A DNA stretch of 39,992 nt from Methanarcanum sp963640855 (GCA_963640855.1 CAVIAJ010000012.1:1-39992); one strand, 5' to 3'; counted from the stretch's first letter, positions 16,788 through 24,926 are shown. The notes: generated from the sequence alone by a model not told the origin. Made by a program: numbers and translations.

Positions 16788-17486
16788 ATGACGGACAATG
16801 CACAGATCGCAGACAGACTGAAAACCGTCCTCAGGCTCAGACACGAGCCTGTCGCAATCAAACTCGTGAAGAAAGGCGAGGAGTATCCCGAAGGATACGA
16901 ACTGCCTCCGGAGCAGAGAAGCCACTGTCAGGCAGTCATGGATGCCAAGAACGGCAAATGTTACAAAATGACCGCCGAGATGCAGGGATGCAACGTGGGT
17001 GCATCGACACTCGGAATGATGCCCAAGCCCGAAAAGGTAAAAAACGGAGAATTCCACGCAGGTATCGGAATACACGAAACACCTGCATCCGCCAAAGCAA
17101 TGAACGATGCGGTATCGGACATTCCCTACGAAACAGCGGGAGAAATCGTATGTCCTCTCAGGGATGCAGATTTTACGCCTGACGCAGTCGTTGTAGTGGA
17201 CATTCCTGAGAGAGTCTATTGGTTCGAAGCATTCTACACATACAAAAACGGCGGACGCGTGACATACACCACAGCGCCCTTCCAGTGTGCCTGCGAGGAT
17301 ATCACTGCGGTTCCAATCGTCACCGGAAAGCCGAACATTTCCATCGGATGCTTCGGATGCAGACGCAGAACGGATATGAAAGCGGATGAAATGGCAATAG
17401 GCATACCGTTTTCATTGATTCCGGATATGATGGATGTTCTCGGTAAATATGAGAACACAGTCCTTGTCAAAGCGAAGAGAGACTGA
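16788..17486 (+). CDS. DUF169 family protein
   Basis: This 232-residue protein belongs to the DUF169 family: RLKTVLRLRHEPVAIKLVK near the start, the middle block ETAGEIVCPLRDADFTPDAVVVVDIPERVYW, and the late SIGCFGCRRRTDMKADEMAIGIPFSLI. Cysteines near residues 44, 57, 66, 125, 168 and 170 and the C-x2-C pair GCFGC could bind metal or heme-like cofactors, but the function is unknown. Family members are often found near corrinoid or Fe-S enzymes in anaerobes. The ATG at 16788 is favoured over an upstream ATG because a TTTTATC box lies about 30 bp before it. It is separated from ramA by 69 bp, so it may have its own promoter. Confidence 0.8.
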   Translation: MTDNAQIADRLKTVLRLRHEPVAIKLVKKGEEYPEGYELPPEQRSHCQAVMDAKNGKCYKMTAEMQGCNVGASTLGMMPKPEKVKNGEFHAGIGIHETPASAKAMNDAVSDIPYETAGEIVCPLRDADFTPDAVVVVDIPERVYWFEAFYTYKNGGRVTYTTAPFQCACEDITAVPIVTGKPNISIGCFGCRRRTDMKADEMAIGIPFSLIPDMMDVLGKYENTVLVKAKRD

Positions 17487-17500
17487 ATATTCTTCAATTG

Positions 17501-17526
17501 CCGTTCCGTGCTTCCGCACGGAACGG
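17501..17526 (+). terminator. Hairpin terminator after the DUF169 gene
   Basis: CCGTTCCGTGC and GCACGGAACGG form a perfect 11-bp stem with a TTCC loop. ATTTTT follows a few bases later, so this is a credible end for the methyl-transfer island. Confidence 0.7.
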
Positions 17527-17584
17527 ATCAATCATTTTTGCTACATTGGATAAATTATATAGGGCAACTGTGTAACGCTGTTGC

Positions 17585-18064
17585 ATGAGTGAATTGATCG
17601 ACAGGAAAGACGTGGAGATCCTGAAGAGACTGAAGACAGACTCCAGGACTCCTATGGGTGTAATCGGCAGTAAGATGGATATCTCCAAAGCCACCGTCAG
17701 CCGCCGTGTGGCGAGGATGGAAGAAGAGAAGATTATCAGAAAATACTCTCTGGATGTCGATCTTACCAACATGGGGGTGATGAAATCGCTCGTTATGATG
17801 CAGATTGTAGGTACACCTACCGCCGTGGTCATCGATCAGTTAAGAAATTACGGAGAAATCGGCAACATCTACAAGACATTCGGAGATCACAACATCATCT
17901 GCGAAATCTACACCAGGAATGTCGACGAAATTTACGAAATGATTCAATCCAAATTACTGAAAATGCCCAGCGTGAGAAACGTCGAAGTCGACGTTCTCAT
18001 AGGCGAAGAAACACTCAACGAAAATGCCGATCTCAATCTTTACGAAAAGAGGCTGAAGGACTGA
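17585..18064 (+). CDS. Lrp/AsnC family transcriptional regulator
   Basis: The 159-residue protein has an N-terminal winged helix-turn-helix (DRKDVEILKRLKTDSRTPMGVIG, then ISKATVSRRVARMEEEKII) and a C-terminal RAM-like ligand/dimer domain. The TATA-like AATTATATAG at 17550-17559 is about 30 bp before the ATG. It lies six bases upstream of the YcaO gene and presumably shares its transcript. Its position directly before ycaO and mcr makes it a candidate regulator of MCR genes, but no target can be proven from sequence. Confidence 0.9.
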   Translation: MSELIDRKDVEILKRLKTDSRTPMGVIGSKMDISKATVSRRVARMEEEKIIRKYSLDVDLTNMGVMKSLVMMQIVGTPTAVVIDQLRNYGEIGNIYKTFGDHNIICEIYTRNVDEIYEMIQSKLLKMPSVRNVEVDVLIGEETLNENADLNLYEKRLKD

Positions 18065-18069
18065 TAATC

Positions 18070-19293
18070 ATGGCAGGAATCATATTGAATCGCTGTCCGA
18101 AAGTATCCATGAACGGAATAAGGGTGATACCTCCGGAAGAAACACTGAAGAAATTCATGCCTATGCTTGAGAAAGCGGGAATGGATCCCGTCGAAGATAT
18201 CACCGACAGGGACAACATCGGCATTCCCGTATATTCTGTATACAGAAAGAATACTGCAAAAGGAACCTTCGGAAACTACAACGGAAAAGGAGCGACTCCC
18301 GAACAGGCGAAAGCATCCGCGGTGATGGAAGCCATGGAAAGGTACAGCGCTGAAGTCCGTGACGAAGATGAGATTGTGTTGGGAACGGTACAGCAGGTAA
18401 GGGACAACGGTCCGATGATTGAGCCTGCCGACCTCATTCTTCCCGCCCGCGTAATGCTCGGAGTGGAAAACGAGAACATAGCATGGACGACAGGATACGA
18501 TCTCATACAGGGAGAAGAAGTATGGGTTCCCGCCTGTGCGGTATACTATCCGTACTATCCCGACGGAGATCTACAGTTGTTCAGATTCCACACGAACGGT
18601 ATCGCTTCCGGAAACACAATCGAAGAAGCGGTTCTTCACGCTTCTTTCGAAGTTATCGAAAGAGACGCATGGTCTGTAGCCGAAGCATTCGACAGGACCA
18701 ATGCGGATATTATCATAGATGACGAAGACTCCGTTCCCGGAAAGTTACTCAGGCAGTTCAGAGACAACGGAGTGGAAATACATCTCAAGGATCTGACAAG
18801 CGATTTGGGAATACCGACAATAGGGGCATCGTCCGACGATACCGTAACAAAAGATCCCGAATTACTGAATATCGGTGTGGGAACACACCTCGATCCGATG
18901 ATTGCGGCGACAAGAGCATTAACCGAAGTGGCGCAGAGCAGAACCACACACAAACACGGTCTGAAAGTCAACGCGAATTTGGTAAAAGTAACCAAAGAAA
19001 TGGGTTATGAGAAGATCAAAGCCGTCAACAAACTCTGGTATTCCGACAGCGGAAAGACAGTAAAACTTTCGGAAATGGAGAATCTCGCTACGCCCTACGT
19101 AAGAGACGATATCGAGGTGGTTTTGGGAAGACTCGTGGACTGCGGATTCGAACGTGCGGTGGTTGCGGATCTGACAAGGAGCGACGTAAATGTCCCTACC
19201 GTAAGGATGATTATTCCCGGAATGGAAGTCTCCACGATGGATTCGGAACGCGAAGGTCCGAGACTCTGGGGAAAATGGTCTAAACAGCGTTAA
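18070..19293 (+). CDS. ycaO: YcaO-type thioamidation enzyme (methanogenesis marker protein 1)
   Basis: YcaO enzymes use ATP to activate a peptide backbone. In methanogens the one linked to MCR makes the thioglycine of McrA, sometimes with a TfuA partner. The 407-residue protein carries the YcaO blocks: KGATPEQAKASAVMEAMERYSAE near residue 76, NGIASGNTIEEAVLHASFEVIERDA near residue 178, and THLDPMIAATRALTEVAQSR near residue 279. It lies 230 bp upstream of the mcr operon, whose McrA has the target glycine at residue 448. No tfuA is in this window. Assignment to methanogenesis marker 1 is from family recall. Confidence 0.9.
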   Translation: MAGIILNRCPKVSMNGIRVIPPEETLKKFMPMLEKAGMDPVEDITDRDNIGIPVYSVYRKNTAKGTFGNYNGKGATPEQAKASAVMEAMERYSAEVRDEDEIVLGTVQQVRDNGPMIEPADLILPARVMLGVENENIAWTTGYDLIQGEEVWVPACAVYYPYYPDGDLQLFRFHTNGIASGNTIEEAVLHASFEVIERDAWSVAEAFDRTNADIIIDDEDSVPGKLLRQFRDNGVEIHLKDLTSDLGIPTIGASSDDTVTKDPELLNIGVGTHLDPMIAATRALTEVAQSRTTHKHGLKVNANLVKVTKEMGYEKIKAVNKLWYSDSGKTVKLSEMENLATPYVRDDIEVVLGRLVDCGFERAVVADLTRSDVNVPTVRMIIPGMEVSTMDSEREGPRLWGKWSKQR

Positions 19294-19342
19294 AAACGTT
19301 ATAAACGGGTGATTAAAACGAACCATTAAATATCAAATTCGG

Positions 19343-19421
19343 GGCCGTTTTCGGTTGGGTTTAATGCATATTTAAACCGCCGAAATTCGGCCTTTTTTTC
19401 TTAACAATCGATAAAACGGCC
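19343..19421 (+). promoter_or_regulatory. Nested inverted repeats upstream of mcr
   Basis: Outer arms GGCCGTTTT (19343-19351) and AAAACGGCC (19413-19421) enclose two smaller palindromes. One has arms GGTTTAA/TTAAACC (19358-19364 with 19372-19378). The other is GCCGAAATTCGGC (19379-19391), followed by seven T residues. The second palindrome plus T-run would terminate the ycaO transcript. The others sit upstream of the mcr TATA box, where activators or repressors act. Confidence 0.6.
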
Positions 19422-19433
19422 GAAAAGGTCGAC

Positions 19434-19440
19434 TTTATAT
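19434..19440 (+). promoter_or_regulatory. TATA box of the mcr operon
   Basis: TTTATAT at 19434-19440 would place transcription start near 19465, leaving a roughly 60-base leader before mcrB. It is the strongest TATA candidate in the gap. Confidence 0.65.
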
Positions 19441-19474
19441 GCTAAAATCACATACTCTTCAATTGCAAGGGGAG

Positions 19475-19496
19475 GCAAAAAGGTTCGCCCTTTTGC
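19475..19496 (+). promoter_or_regulatory. Hairpin in the mcr 5' leader
   Basis: GCAAAAAGG and CCCTTTTGC pair over nine positions with one A-C mismatch and a TTCG loop. It lies in the predicted leader, 17 bases before the GGAGGT ribosome site (19513-19518). It may stabilise the mRNA or affect translation. Confidence 0.5.
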
Positions 19497-19523
19497 TGAT
19501 TTATGAATAAACGGAGGTATGAA

Positions 19524-20855
19524 ATGCCAAAATACAACGACGTAATAGACCTGTATGACGACAGGGGAAAACGCTTAGCAAAGCAGATTCCTCTCGAGGC
19601 AATCAGTCCGTTGCGCAACAATGCAATCAAGAGAATTGCTGGAATGACCGAGAGGACAATCGCAGTCAACCTCGCCGGAATCGAGAAGGCTCTTAAGACC
19701 GGATCGATGGGTGGTGACGGTGCGATTATCAAGGGAAAAGAGATCGACATCGAGCTCGTCAAGAACGCAAAGAAGATTGCAAAGGCAGTCAAAGAAATGG
19801 TCCAGGTAGAAGAGGACGATGCAGTCGTCGAAGTTAAATCCGACGGAAAGAGCCTCGTCGTCGTCGTACCTGAGGCAAGGATGCGCGCAGGAATCGAGTA
19901 CACAACCGGTTTCACTGCAGTCGCAGCAGCTACAGTTCAGGCAATCATCGACGAATTCAAGATCCCGATGTACAAGGCGAACATGGTTAAGGGAGCAGTA
20001 TGGGGAAGATACCCCCAGACAATGACCTTCACCGGATCCAACGTCAAGTTCATCCTTGAAGTTCCCCAGAACAACGAAGGAGCAGGTTACGCACTCAGGA
20101 ATATTATGGCAAACCACGTCGTCGCACTCGTCGGCAGGAATGCAATGCAGGGTGTAGCACTTTCGGCAATCTTCGAGCAGACAGCAGCATTCGAAATGGG
20201 TGACGCTATCGGCCCGTTCGAGAGAGGTCACCTCCTCGCACTCGCATACGAAGGTCTCAATGCCAACAACATGCTCTATACAATCGTCAAGAAGAACGGA
20301 AAGACCGGAACCGTCGGTACTGTTATCGAGTCTCTCATGGATAGGGCAATAGAGGACGGTGTCATCAGGGTAAAGGAAATACTCCCCAGCGGATACAAGG
20401 TCTACACAACAGACGATCTCATGCTCTGGAACGCATACGCAGCAGTCGGTCAGGTTGCAGCAGTTATGGTCAACGTCGGAGCCGCAAGGGCAGCACAGGG
20501 TGTCCCCTCGACAATCCTGTACTACAATGACCTTCTCGAGCACGAGACAGGTCTGCCCTCGACAGATTACGGACGCTCAATGGGTGTCTGTGTCGGAATG
20601 TCATTCTTCTCACACTCGATCTACGGTGGAGGAGGACCCGGTCTGTTCCACGGAAACCACGTCGTTACAAAGCACTCCAAGGGAGTTCTGATCCCCGCAG
20701 TCACAGCAGGTAACTGTCTTGACGGTGGTACACAGACATTCTCGGCAGAGGCGACCTCAGGACTCTTCAAAGAAGTCTTCGGAGATGTTCCCGAGTTCAA
20801 GACACCGATGCAGATTGTAGCCGCGGAGGCAAAGAAAGTCGCAAAGAAGCTGTGA
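19524..20855 (+). CDS. mcrB: Methyl-coenzyme M reductase subunit beta
   Basis: McrB is a core subunit of the enzyme that turns methyl-coenzyme M and coenzyme B into methane and the heterodisulfide. The 443-residue protein opens with PKYNDVIDLYDDRGK and contains the conserved SMGVCVGMSFFSHSIYGGGG followed by GPGLFHGNHVVTKHSKG near residue 355-390, which lines the F430 and coenzyme B channel. Length is normal. The ATG at 19524 follows a GGAGGT site by five bases. It opens the mcrBDGA operon. Codon use is strongly biased to C-ending codons in several families, typical of very abundant proteins. Confidence 0.98.
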   Translation: MPKYNDVIDLYDDRGKRLAKQIPLEAISPLRNNAIKRIAGMTERTIAVNLAGIEKALKTGSMGGDGAIIKGKEIDIELVKNAKKIAKAVKEMVQVEEDDAVVEVKSDGKSLVVVVPEARMRAGIEYTTGFTAVAAATVQAIIDEFKIPMYKANMVKGAVWGRYPQTMTFTGSNVKFILEVPQNNEGAGYALRNIMANHVVALVGRNAMQGVALSAIFEQTAAFEMGDAIGPFERGHLLALAYEGLNANNMLYTIVKKNGKTGTVGTVIESLMDRAIEDGVIRVKEILPSGYKVYTTDDLMLWNAYAAVGQVAAVMVNVGAARAAQGVPSTILYYNDLLEHETGLPSTDYGRSMGVCVGMSFFSHSIYGGGGPGLFHGNHVVTKHSKGVLIPAVTAGNCLDGGTQTFSAEATSGLFKEVFGDVPEFKTPMQIVAAEAKKVAKKL

Positions 20856-20861
20856 TGTCAA

Positions 20862-21293
20862 ATGTCAGAGAGTATCAATAATTCAGACCCGAACTACGCA
20901 GGAGTACCTCTTCCCGAGGTATGGATACAGAGCCCCCGTCTCCTGAAAGCAGAGAGCACCGAGAGGATTCTGAACGCGTTGGAGGGTGTGGAAAAGATCA
21001 GGCAGATCAATCTCAAAGGAGAGAGTCTTCCCGCAACAATCAACAGCGGACCCAACAAGGGGCTGCCGAATGACCACTCCGAGCGCAGAATGATTAAATT
21101 CTGCGGAAAAGAAGTGGAACTTAAACATTTGGTAGGAGATTTCTACATAGAACTGGCGGTTGACGACGAAGAGGAACTCAACGCCAAAGTCAAAGAGATA
21201 GAAGATGCCGTCAAAGATGTGATGCCTTTCGGCTACAGCATTCAGATCGGAAGATACTCTAAGTACAGACCGTCACTGCATGATTACAGATAA
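20862..21293 (+). CDS. mcrD: Methyl-coenzyme M reductase operon protein D
   Basis: This 143-residue protein has McrD features: PLPEVWIQSPRLLKAESTERILNAL at the start, and SGPNKGLPNDHSERRMIKFCG with a conserved Cys in the middle. McrD is not part of the final holoenzyme; it binds immature MCR and probably helps assembly or F430 loading. It lies between mcrB and mcrG with only six bases after mcrB. mcrC is not next to it but in the operon at 28.9 kb. Confidence 0.95.
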   Translation: MSESINNSDPNYAGVPLPEVWIQSPRLLKAESTERILNALEGVEKIRQINLKGESLPATINSGPNKGLPNDHSERRMIKFCGKEVELKHLVGDFYIELAVDDEEELNAKVKEIEDAVKDVMPFGYSIQIGRYSKYRPSLHDYR

Positions 21294-21304
21294 GGTGTTT
21301 AATT

Positions 21305-22078
21305 ATGGCATACAAGAGACAATTCTACCCTGGTGAGTCCATTCCTGCAAAGAACAGGAGAAGATACTTGGACCCCAAACAGAACCTTAAGAAGCTGAGA
21401 GACGTCGCAATGGATGACGTCGTCAGGATCATGGGACACAGGAACCCCGGAGAGGAATACAAGTCGATCCACCCCCCGATTGAGGAGGGCAAAGAGCCCG
21501 ACTGTCCTATCAGGGCACTCGTCAAACCCATCGAAGGAGCAAAGCACGGAGACCGTGTTAGGTACATCCAGTTCACGGATTCCGTTTACTTCGCACCCAT
21601 CTCCCCTTACCAGAGGGCATGGATGTACCTCTCCAGGTACAGAGGTATCGATACCGGTACACTGTCCGGAAGGCAGATCATTGAGATGCGTGAGAGGGAT
21701 CTCGAAAAAATCGCAAAAGAAATGATCGACAACGAGACCTTCGACCCTGCACTCACAGGAATCAGAGGTGCAACTGTTCACGGACACGCATGCCGTCTCG
21801 ATGAGAACGGCCTGATGTTCGATGCATGGCAGAGGTACGTCTGGGATGCAAAGAAGAAAGAAGTCGTCTACGTCAAGGACCAGGTTGCACTTCCCCTTGA
21901 CAGGAGAATTTCCGTCGGAAAGCCCGCAAAGATGGAGGACCTCAAGAACAGGACCACCATTTTCAGAGCAGACGGTGTAGACATGAGAGACGACAAAGAG
22001 GTCACCATGTACGGACTCAGGATCCACAAGCTGAGGACACTCGGTGGCTTCCAGCCCTACAAAGTTAAGGGGATCTGA
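21305..22078 (+). CDS. mcrG: Methyl-coenzyme M reductase subunit gamma
   Basis: The 257-residue protein starts with AYKRQFYPGESIPAKNRRRYLDP and includes the conserved MGHRNPGEEYKSIHPPIEE and RIHKLRTLGGFQ segments, all typical of McrG. It forms part of the active-site wall of MCR. An AAGGTG site precedes the ATG. It is four to five bases from mcrA, so the two are likely translated together. Confidence 0.98.
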   Translation: MAYKRQFYPGESIPAKNRRRYLDPKQNLKKLRDVAMDDVVRIMGHRNPGEEYKSIHPPIEEGKEPDCPIRALVKPIEGAKHGDRVRYIQFTDSVYFAPISPYQRAWMYLSRYRGIDTGTLSGRQIIEMRERDLEKIAKEMIDNETFDPALTGIRGATVHGHACRLDENGLMFDAWQRYVWDAKKKEVVYVKDQVALPLDRRISVGKPAKMEDLKNRTTIFRADGVDMRDDKEVTMYGLRIHKLRTLGGFQPYKVKGI

Positions 22079-22083
22079 TTAAG

Positions 22084-23742
22084 ATGGCAGCAAAAGAAAG
22101 GTTATTCATCGAGGCCTGTAAGAAGAAATTCAAAGAAGAGCCTACCGACATCAACACAAAGTTCTACTGCTACGGCGGATGGAAACAGTCCAAGAGGAAA
22201 GTTGAGTTCGTAAAGGAAGCAGACAAGATCGCAAAACAGCGTGGTATCCCCATGATGAACCAGGACATCGGAGTTCCGCTCGGACAGAGGTCCTGGATGC
22301 CCTACCAGCTCTCACACACGGATATCTTCGTAGAGCCTGATGATCTTCACTGCATCAACAACTCTGCTATCCAGCAGGCATGGGACGACATCAGGAGGAC
22401 AGTCCTTGTCGGACTCGACTCCCCTCACCAGACCATCGAGAGAAGGCTCGGTAAGGAAGTCACACCCGAGACAATCAACGAGTACCTCGAGGCAGTCAAC
22501 CACACAATGCCCGGAGGAGCAGTTGTTCAGGAGCACATGGCTGAGATCAACCCCGCACTCGCATACGACTCATATGTCAAGGTCTTCACCGGAAACGACG
22601 AGCTCGCAGACGAGATCGACAAGAGGTTCCTCATCGATATCAACAAGCAGTTCTCCAAGGACCACGCAAAACAGCTCAAAGCAGCAATCGGAAACACCCT
22701 CATGCAGGCAGTCCGTGTCCCGACCATCGTCGGACGTGTCATGGACGGAGGAACAATCTCAAGGCACGCAGCCATGCAGATTTCGATGGCTTTCATCACC
22801 TCCTACAAGCTCGCAGCAGGAGAGGCAGCAATCGCCGACTTTGCATACTCTGCAAAGCACCAGTGTATCAACATGGGTACCATGATGCCCGCAAGGCGTG
22901 CAAGAGGACCCAACGAGCCCGGAGGAATACCCTTCGGATTCATGGCAGATATCGCACAGTCCGACCGTGTCCACCCGGACGACCCCGGACGCGCAGCACT
23001 TGAAGCAGTCGCACTCGGTGCCATCGTCTTCGACCAGATCTACCTCGGCGGATACATGTCAGGCGGTGTCGGATTCACACAGTACGCATCCGCAGCATAC
23101 ACGGATAACATCCTTGAGGATTACACATACTATGCAATCGACTACATCAAGGACAAATTCGGCGGATTCGGAAAGCTCAACCCCGAAGACTTCGACAAGC
23201 TGATTCAGCTCGGTGACGACATCAACTCCTACGCACTCGAATCCTACGAGAAGTACCCCGCAATCATGGAGGCACACTTCGGTGGATCACAGAGGGCAAC
23301 AGTTGCAGCAGCAGCATCCGGCATCGCCGGATCCATGGCAACAGGTGTCGCAGACTGCGGTCTCAACCTCTGGTACCTCTCGATGCTCCAGCACAAGGAG
23401 AGGACCGGAAGGCTCGGATTCTACGGATACGACCTTCAGGACCAGTGCGGTTCAGCCAACTCGTTCGCATACAGGTCCGATGAGGGTCTGCCCATGGAAC
23501 TGAGGGGTCCGAACTACCCCAACTACGCAATGAACGTCGGTCACCTCTCCGGATACACAGGTATCCCCAAGGCAGCCCACGCAGCACGCGGAGACGCATT
23601 CACAGCCAACCCCTTCATCAGGATTGCATTCGCAGACCCGAGCCTTGTGTTTGACTTCGCGAACGTCACCAAAGAGGTCGGACGCGGCGGTCTTCGTGAG
23701 TTCAAGCCTGCAGGTGAGAGAACTGCGATCATTAAGGCATAA
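22084..23742 (+). CDS. mcrA: Methyl-coenzyme M reductase subunit alpha
   Basis: McrA holds the nickel cofactor F430 and most of the active site. The 552-residue protein has the diagnostic GGVGFTQYASAAYTDNILED near residue 330 and LGFYGYDLQDQCGSANSF near residue 444. By comparison with the known enzyme, the sites modified after translation are present: His259 (N-methyl) in SAKHQC, an arginine in RRARGP (5-methyl), Gly448 (thioglycine) in FYGYD, and Cys455 (S-methyl) in DQCG. The thioglycine enzyme is encoded at 18070. The arginine methylase Mmp10 is not in the window. The sequence is of the canonical methane-forming type, not the divergent alkane-oxidising type, as far as motifs show. Confidence 0.98.
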   Translation: MAAKERLFIEACKKKFKEEPTDINTKFYCYGGWKQSKRKVEFVKEADKIAKQRGIPMMNQDIGVPLGQRSWMPYQLSHTDIFVEPDDLHCINNSAIQQAWDDIRRTVLVGLDSPHQTIERRLGKEVTPETINEYLEAVNHTMPGGAVVQEHMAEINPALAYDSYVKVFTGNDELADEIDKRFLIDINKQFSKDHAKQLKAAIGNTLMQAVRVPTIVGRVMDGGTISRHAAMQISMAFITSYKLAAGEAAIADFAYSAKHQCINMGTMMPARRARGPNEPGGIPFGFMADIAQSDRVHPDDPGRAALEAVALGAIVFDQIYLGGYMSGGVGFTQYASAAYTDNILEDYTYYAIDYIKDKFGGFGKLNPEDFDKLIQLGDDINSYALESYEKYPAIMEAHFGGSQRATVAAAASGIAGSMATGVADCGLNLWYLSMLQHKERTGRLGFYGYDLQDQCGSANSFAYRSDEGLPMELRGPNYPNYAMNVGHLSGYTGIPKAAHAARGDAFTANPFIRIAFADPSLVFDFANVTKEVGRGGLREFKPAGERTAIIKA

Positions 23743-23754
23743 GCGTGATACCGA

Positions 23755-24033
23755 ATGCAGCCGGGCGAGATCTACAAGTATATGCCGACATCGACTGTCG
23801 GGAAAGTAACGGACATCCGCGAGAGCGACGGAAAAAGTTGGGCAAGACTTGACTTCACCGGACTCTGGTACGATGTTTCGAAGCTCACTCCCGCGGATGT
23901 AAGCGAGTACAAAGAGGTCTCATACAAGTACAGAGAGAGATCCTTCGATGCTTCCGTCAAGTCCGTCGAGGAATTGGCGAAAGAAATCCGGGACGTCGAT
24001 ATCTCCGACTTCACGCCCAGCGGCGGCGGATAA
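23755..24033 (+). CDS. DUF2098 family protein (methanogen-specific)
   Basis: The 92-residue protein reads GEIYKYMPTSTVGKVTDIRES and then WARLDFTGLWYDVSKLTP. This is a small beta-rich module resembling DUF2098, a family I recall as restricted to methanogens, of unknown role. The C-terminal third is a charged helix ending in GGG. It lies 12 bases after mcrA and is probably the last gene of the mcr operon. T-rich stretches near 24054 and 24111 may end the transcript. Confidence 0.7.
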   Translation: MQPGEIYKYMPTSTVGKVTDIRESDGKSWARLDFTGLWYDVSKLTPADVSEYKEVSYKYRERSFDASVKSVEELAKEIRDVDISDFTPSGGG

Positions 24034-24199
24034 TCGCCTGAGCCTAACCAAACCTTTTCTTTAAATTTCCTTTTCAGGAAAAGACGGGGTTCATTCCCTG
24101 TCCTTTCCGCAGTTTTTTTCAATTAATGTCCGAAGTGCGGATTGTATTTACGAAAGAATATAATACAGCGGGCGCTCAATACTTCCAGGGTATTTCGGC

Positions 24200-24268
24200 A
24201 TGAGGTTCGACTTCAATGACCTTAAGGAATCCGTTACCGAGGGGTTGCACGGCGGAAAGGTACGGTAA
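24200..24268 (+). CDS. Short frame that looks like the detached N-terminus of the cupin
   Basis: The 22-codon frame encodes MRFDFNDLKESVTEGLHGGK and then stops in TAATG, where the cupin ATG begins. Cupin proteins of this class often begin with just such a stretch ending in GG-x-G. One extra A near 24256-24258 would join it in frame (GGKGTVMTKTY) to the next gene. So it is either a frameshifted cupin start, a sequencing error, or a true coupled leader peptide. A TATA-like AATATAAT lies at 24157-24164. Confidence 0.5.
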   Translation: MRFDFNDLKESVTEGLHGGKVR

Positions 24269-24528
24269 TGACTAAGACGTACAGAGAAAGCAGAGGGAGA
24301 GCCAGCCTATACCGTATCAGCCCCGGAGAATCTATCGGTACACACAAGCACGACACCTCCGAAGTAGTCGTTTATACCATATCCGGAAAAGGCATTGCAA
24401 TCTGCGACGATATTATAGAGCCTCTGACACCCGGGGTGTGTCATGTCTGCAAAGCAGGTTCCGTGCACAGCATCGAAAACGGCGGCCGGGGAGATCTTGT
24501 TCTGCTGGTTACCGTATTCTACAGATAA
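24268..24528 (+). CDS. Small cupin-domain protein
   Basis: The 86-residue protein is a single cupin barrel. Motif 1 is SPGESIGTHKHDTSEVVVYTISGKG, with the metal-binding His-x-His and Glu, and motif 2 is AGSVHSIENGG with the last His. These residues could hold a divalent metal. Small cupins of this type have varied or unknown roles (binding, isomerase, sensing). The ATG overlaps the stop of the short frame before it. The true protein may be longer by about 22 residues if the upstream frame belongs to it. Confidence 0.8.
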   Translation: MTKTYRESRGRASLYRISPGESIGTHKHDTSEVVVYTISGKGIAICDDIIEPLTPGVCHVCKAGSVHSIENGGRGDLVLLVTVFYR

Positions 24529-24602
24529 ATCGTCTGCAGTCAATAGTTATTATACCTGTTAAGTGATTACATCTCAGTCACACGGGTAACAGATGGGAAA
24601 AA

Positions 24603-24839
24603 ATGGCAACATCATTCAACCTTAAAGACCCAGCAACATTGATCGGATTCCTGATCGGTCTTATCGGTACAATAATTTTGGGATTTGTAGGAGCATTCGT
24701 AGCACTCATTATCGTCGTGCTCGTCTATTACTTCACAAACAAGAACAACATTGTGCCTGCGGTTATCGGTGCAGTCGTCGGTCTTCTGATAGGTATTGTT
24801 ATCAGCCTGATCTTCGGAGCGGTTGTTTCGATCTTCTGA
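24603..24839 (+). CDS. Small membrane protein with two hydrophobic helices
   Basis: The 78-residue protein has a short polar start (ATSFNLKDPA), a first membrane stretch from about residue 12 to 43 rich in small residues (GFLIGLIGTIILGFVGAF), a basic/polar turn TNKNN, and a second stretch to the C-terminus (AVIGAVVGLLIGIVISLIF). Glycine-zipper patterns suggest helix packing or oligomers. I do not recognise a family. A TATTATACC box lies near 24546-24554. Confidence 0.7.
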   Translation: MATSFNLKDPATLIGFLIGLIGTIILGFVGAFVALIIVVLVYYFTNKNNIVPAVIGAVVGLLIGIVISLIFGAVVSIF

Positions 24840-24926
24840 AGACAGTTCTTCTCTGAAGAATTCAAACCTTTTCCTTTCACTTTTCCGCCCTTATGTTTTT
24901 ATCATCAGATTATATTGGGTGTTTCC

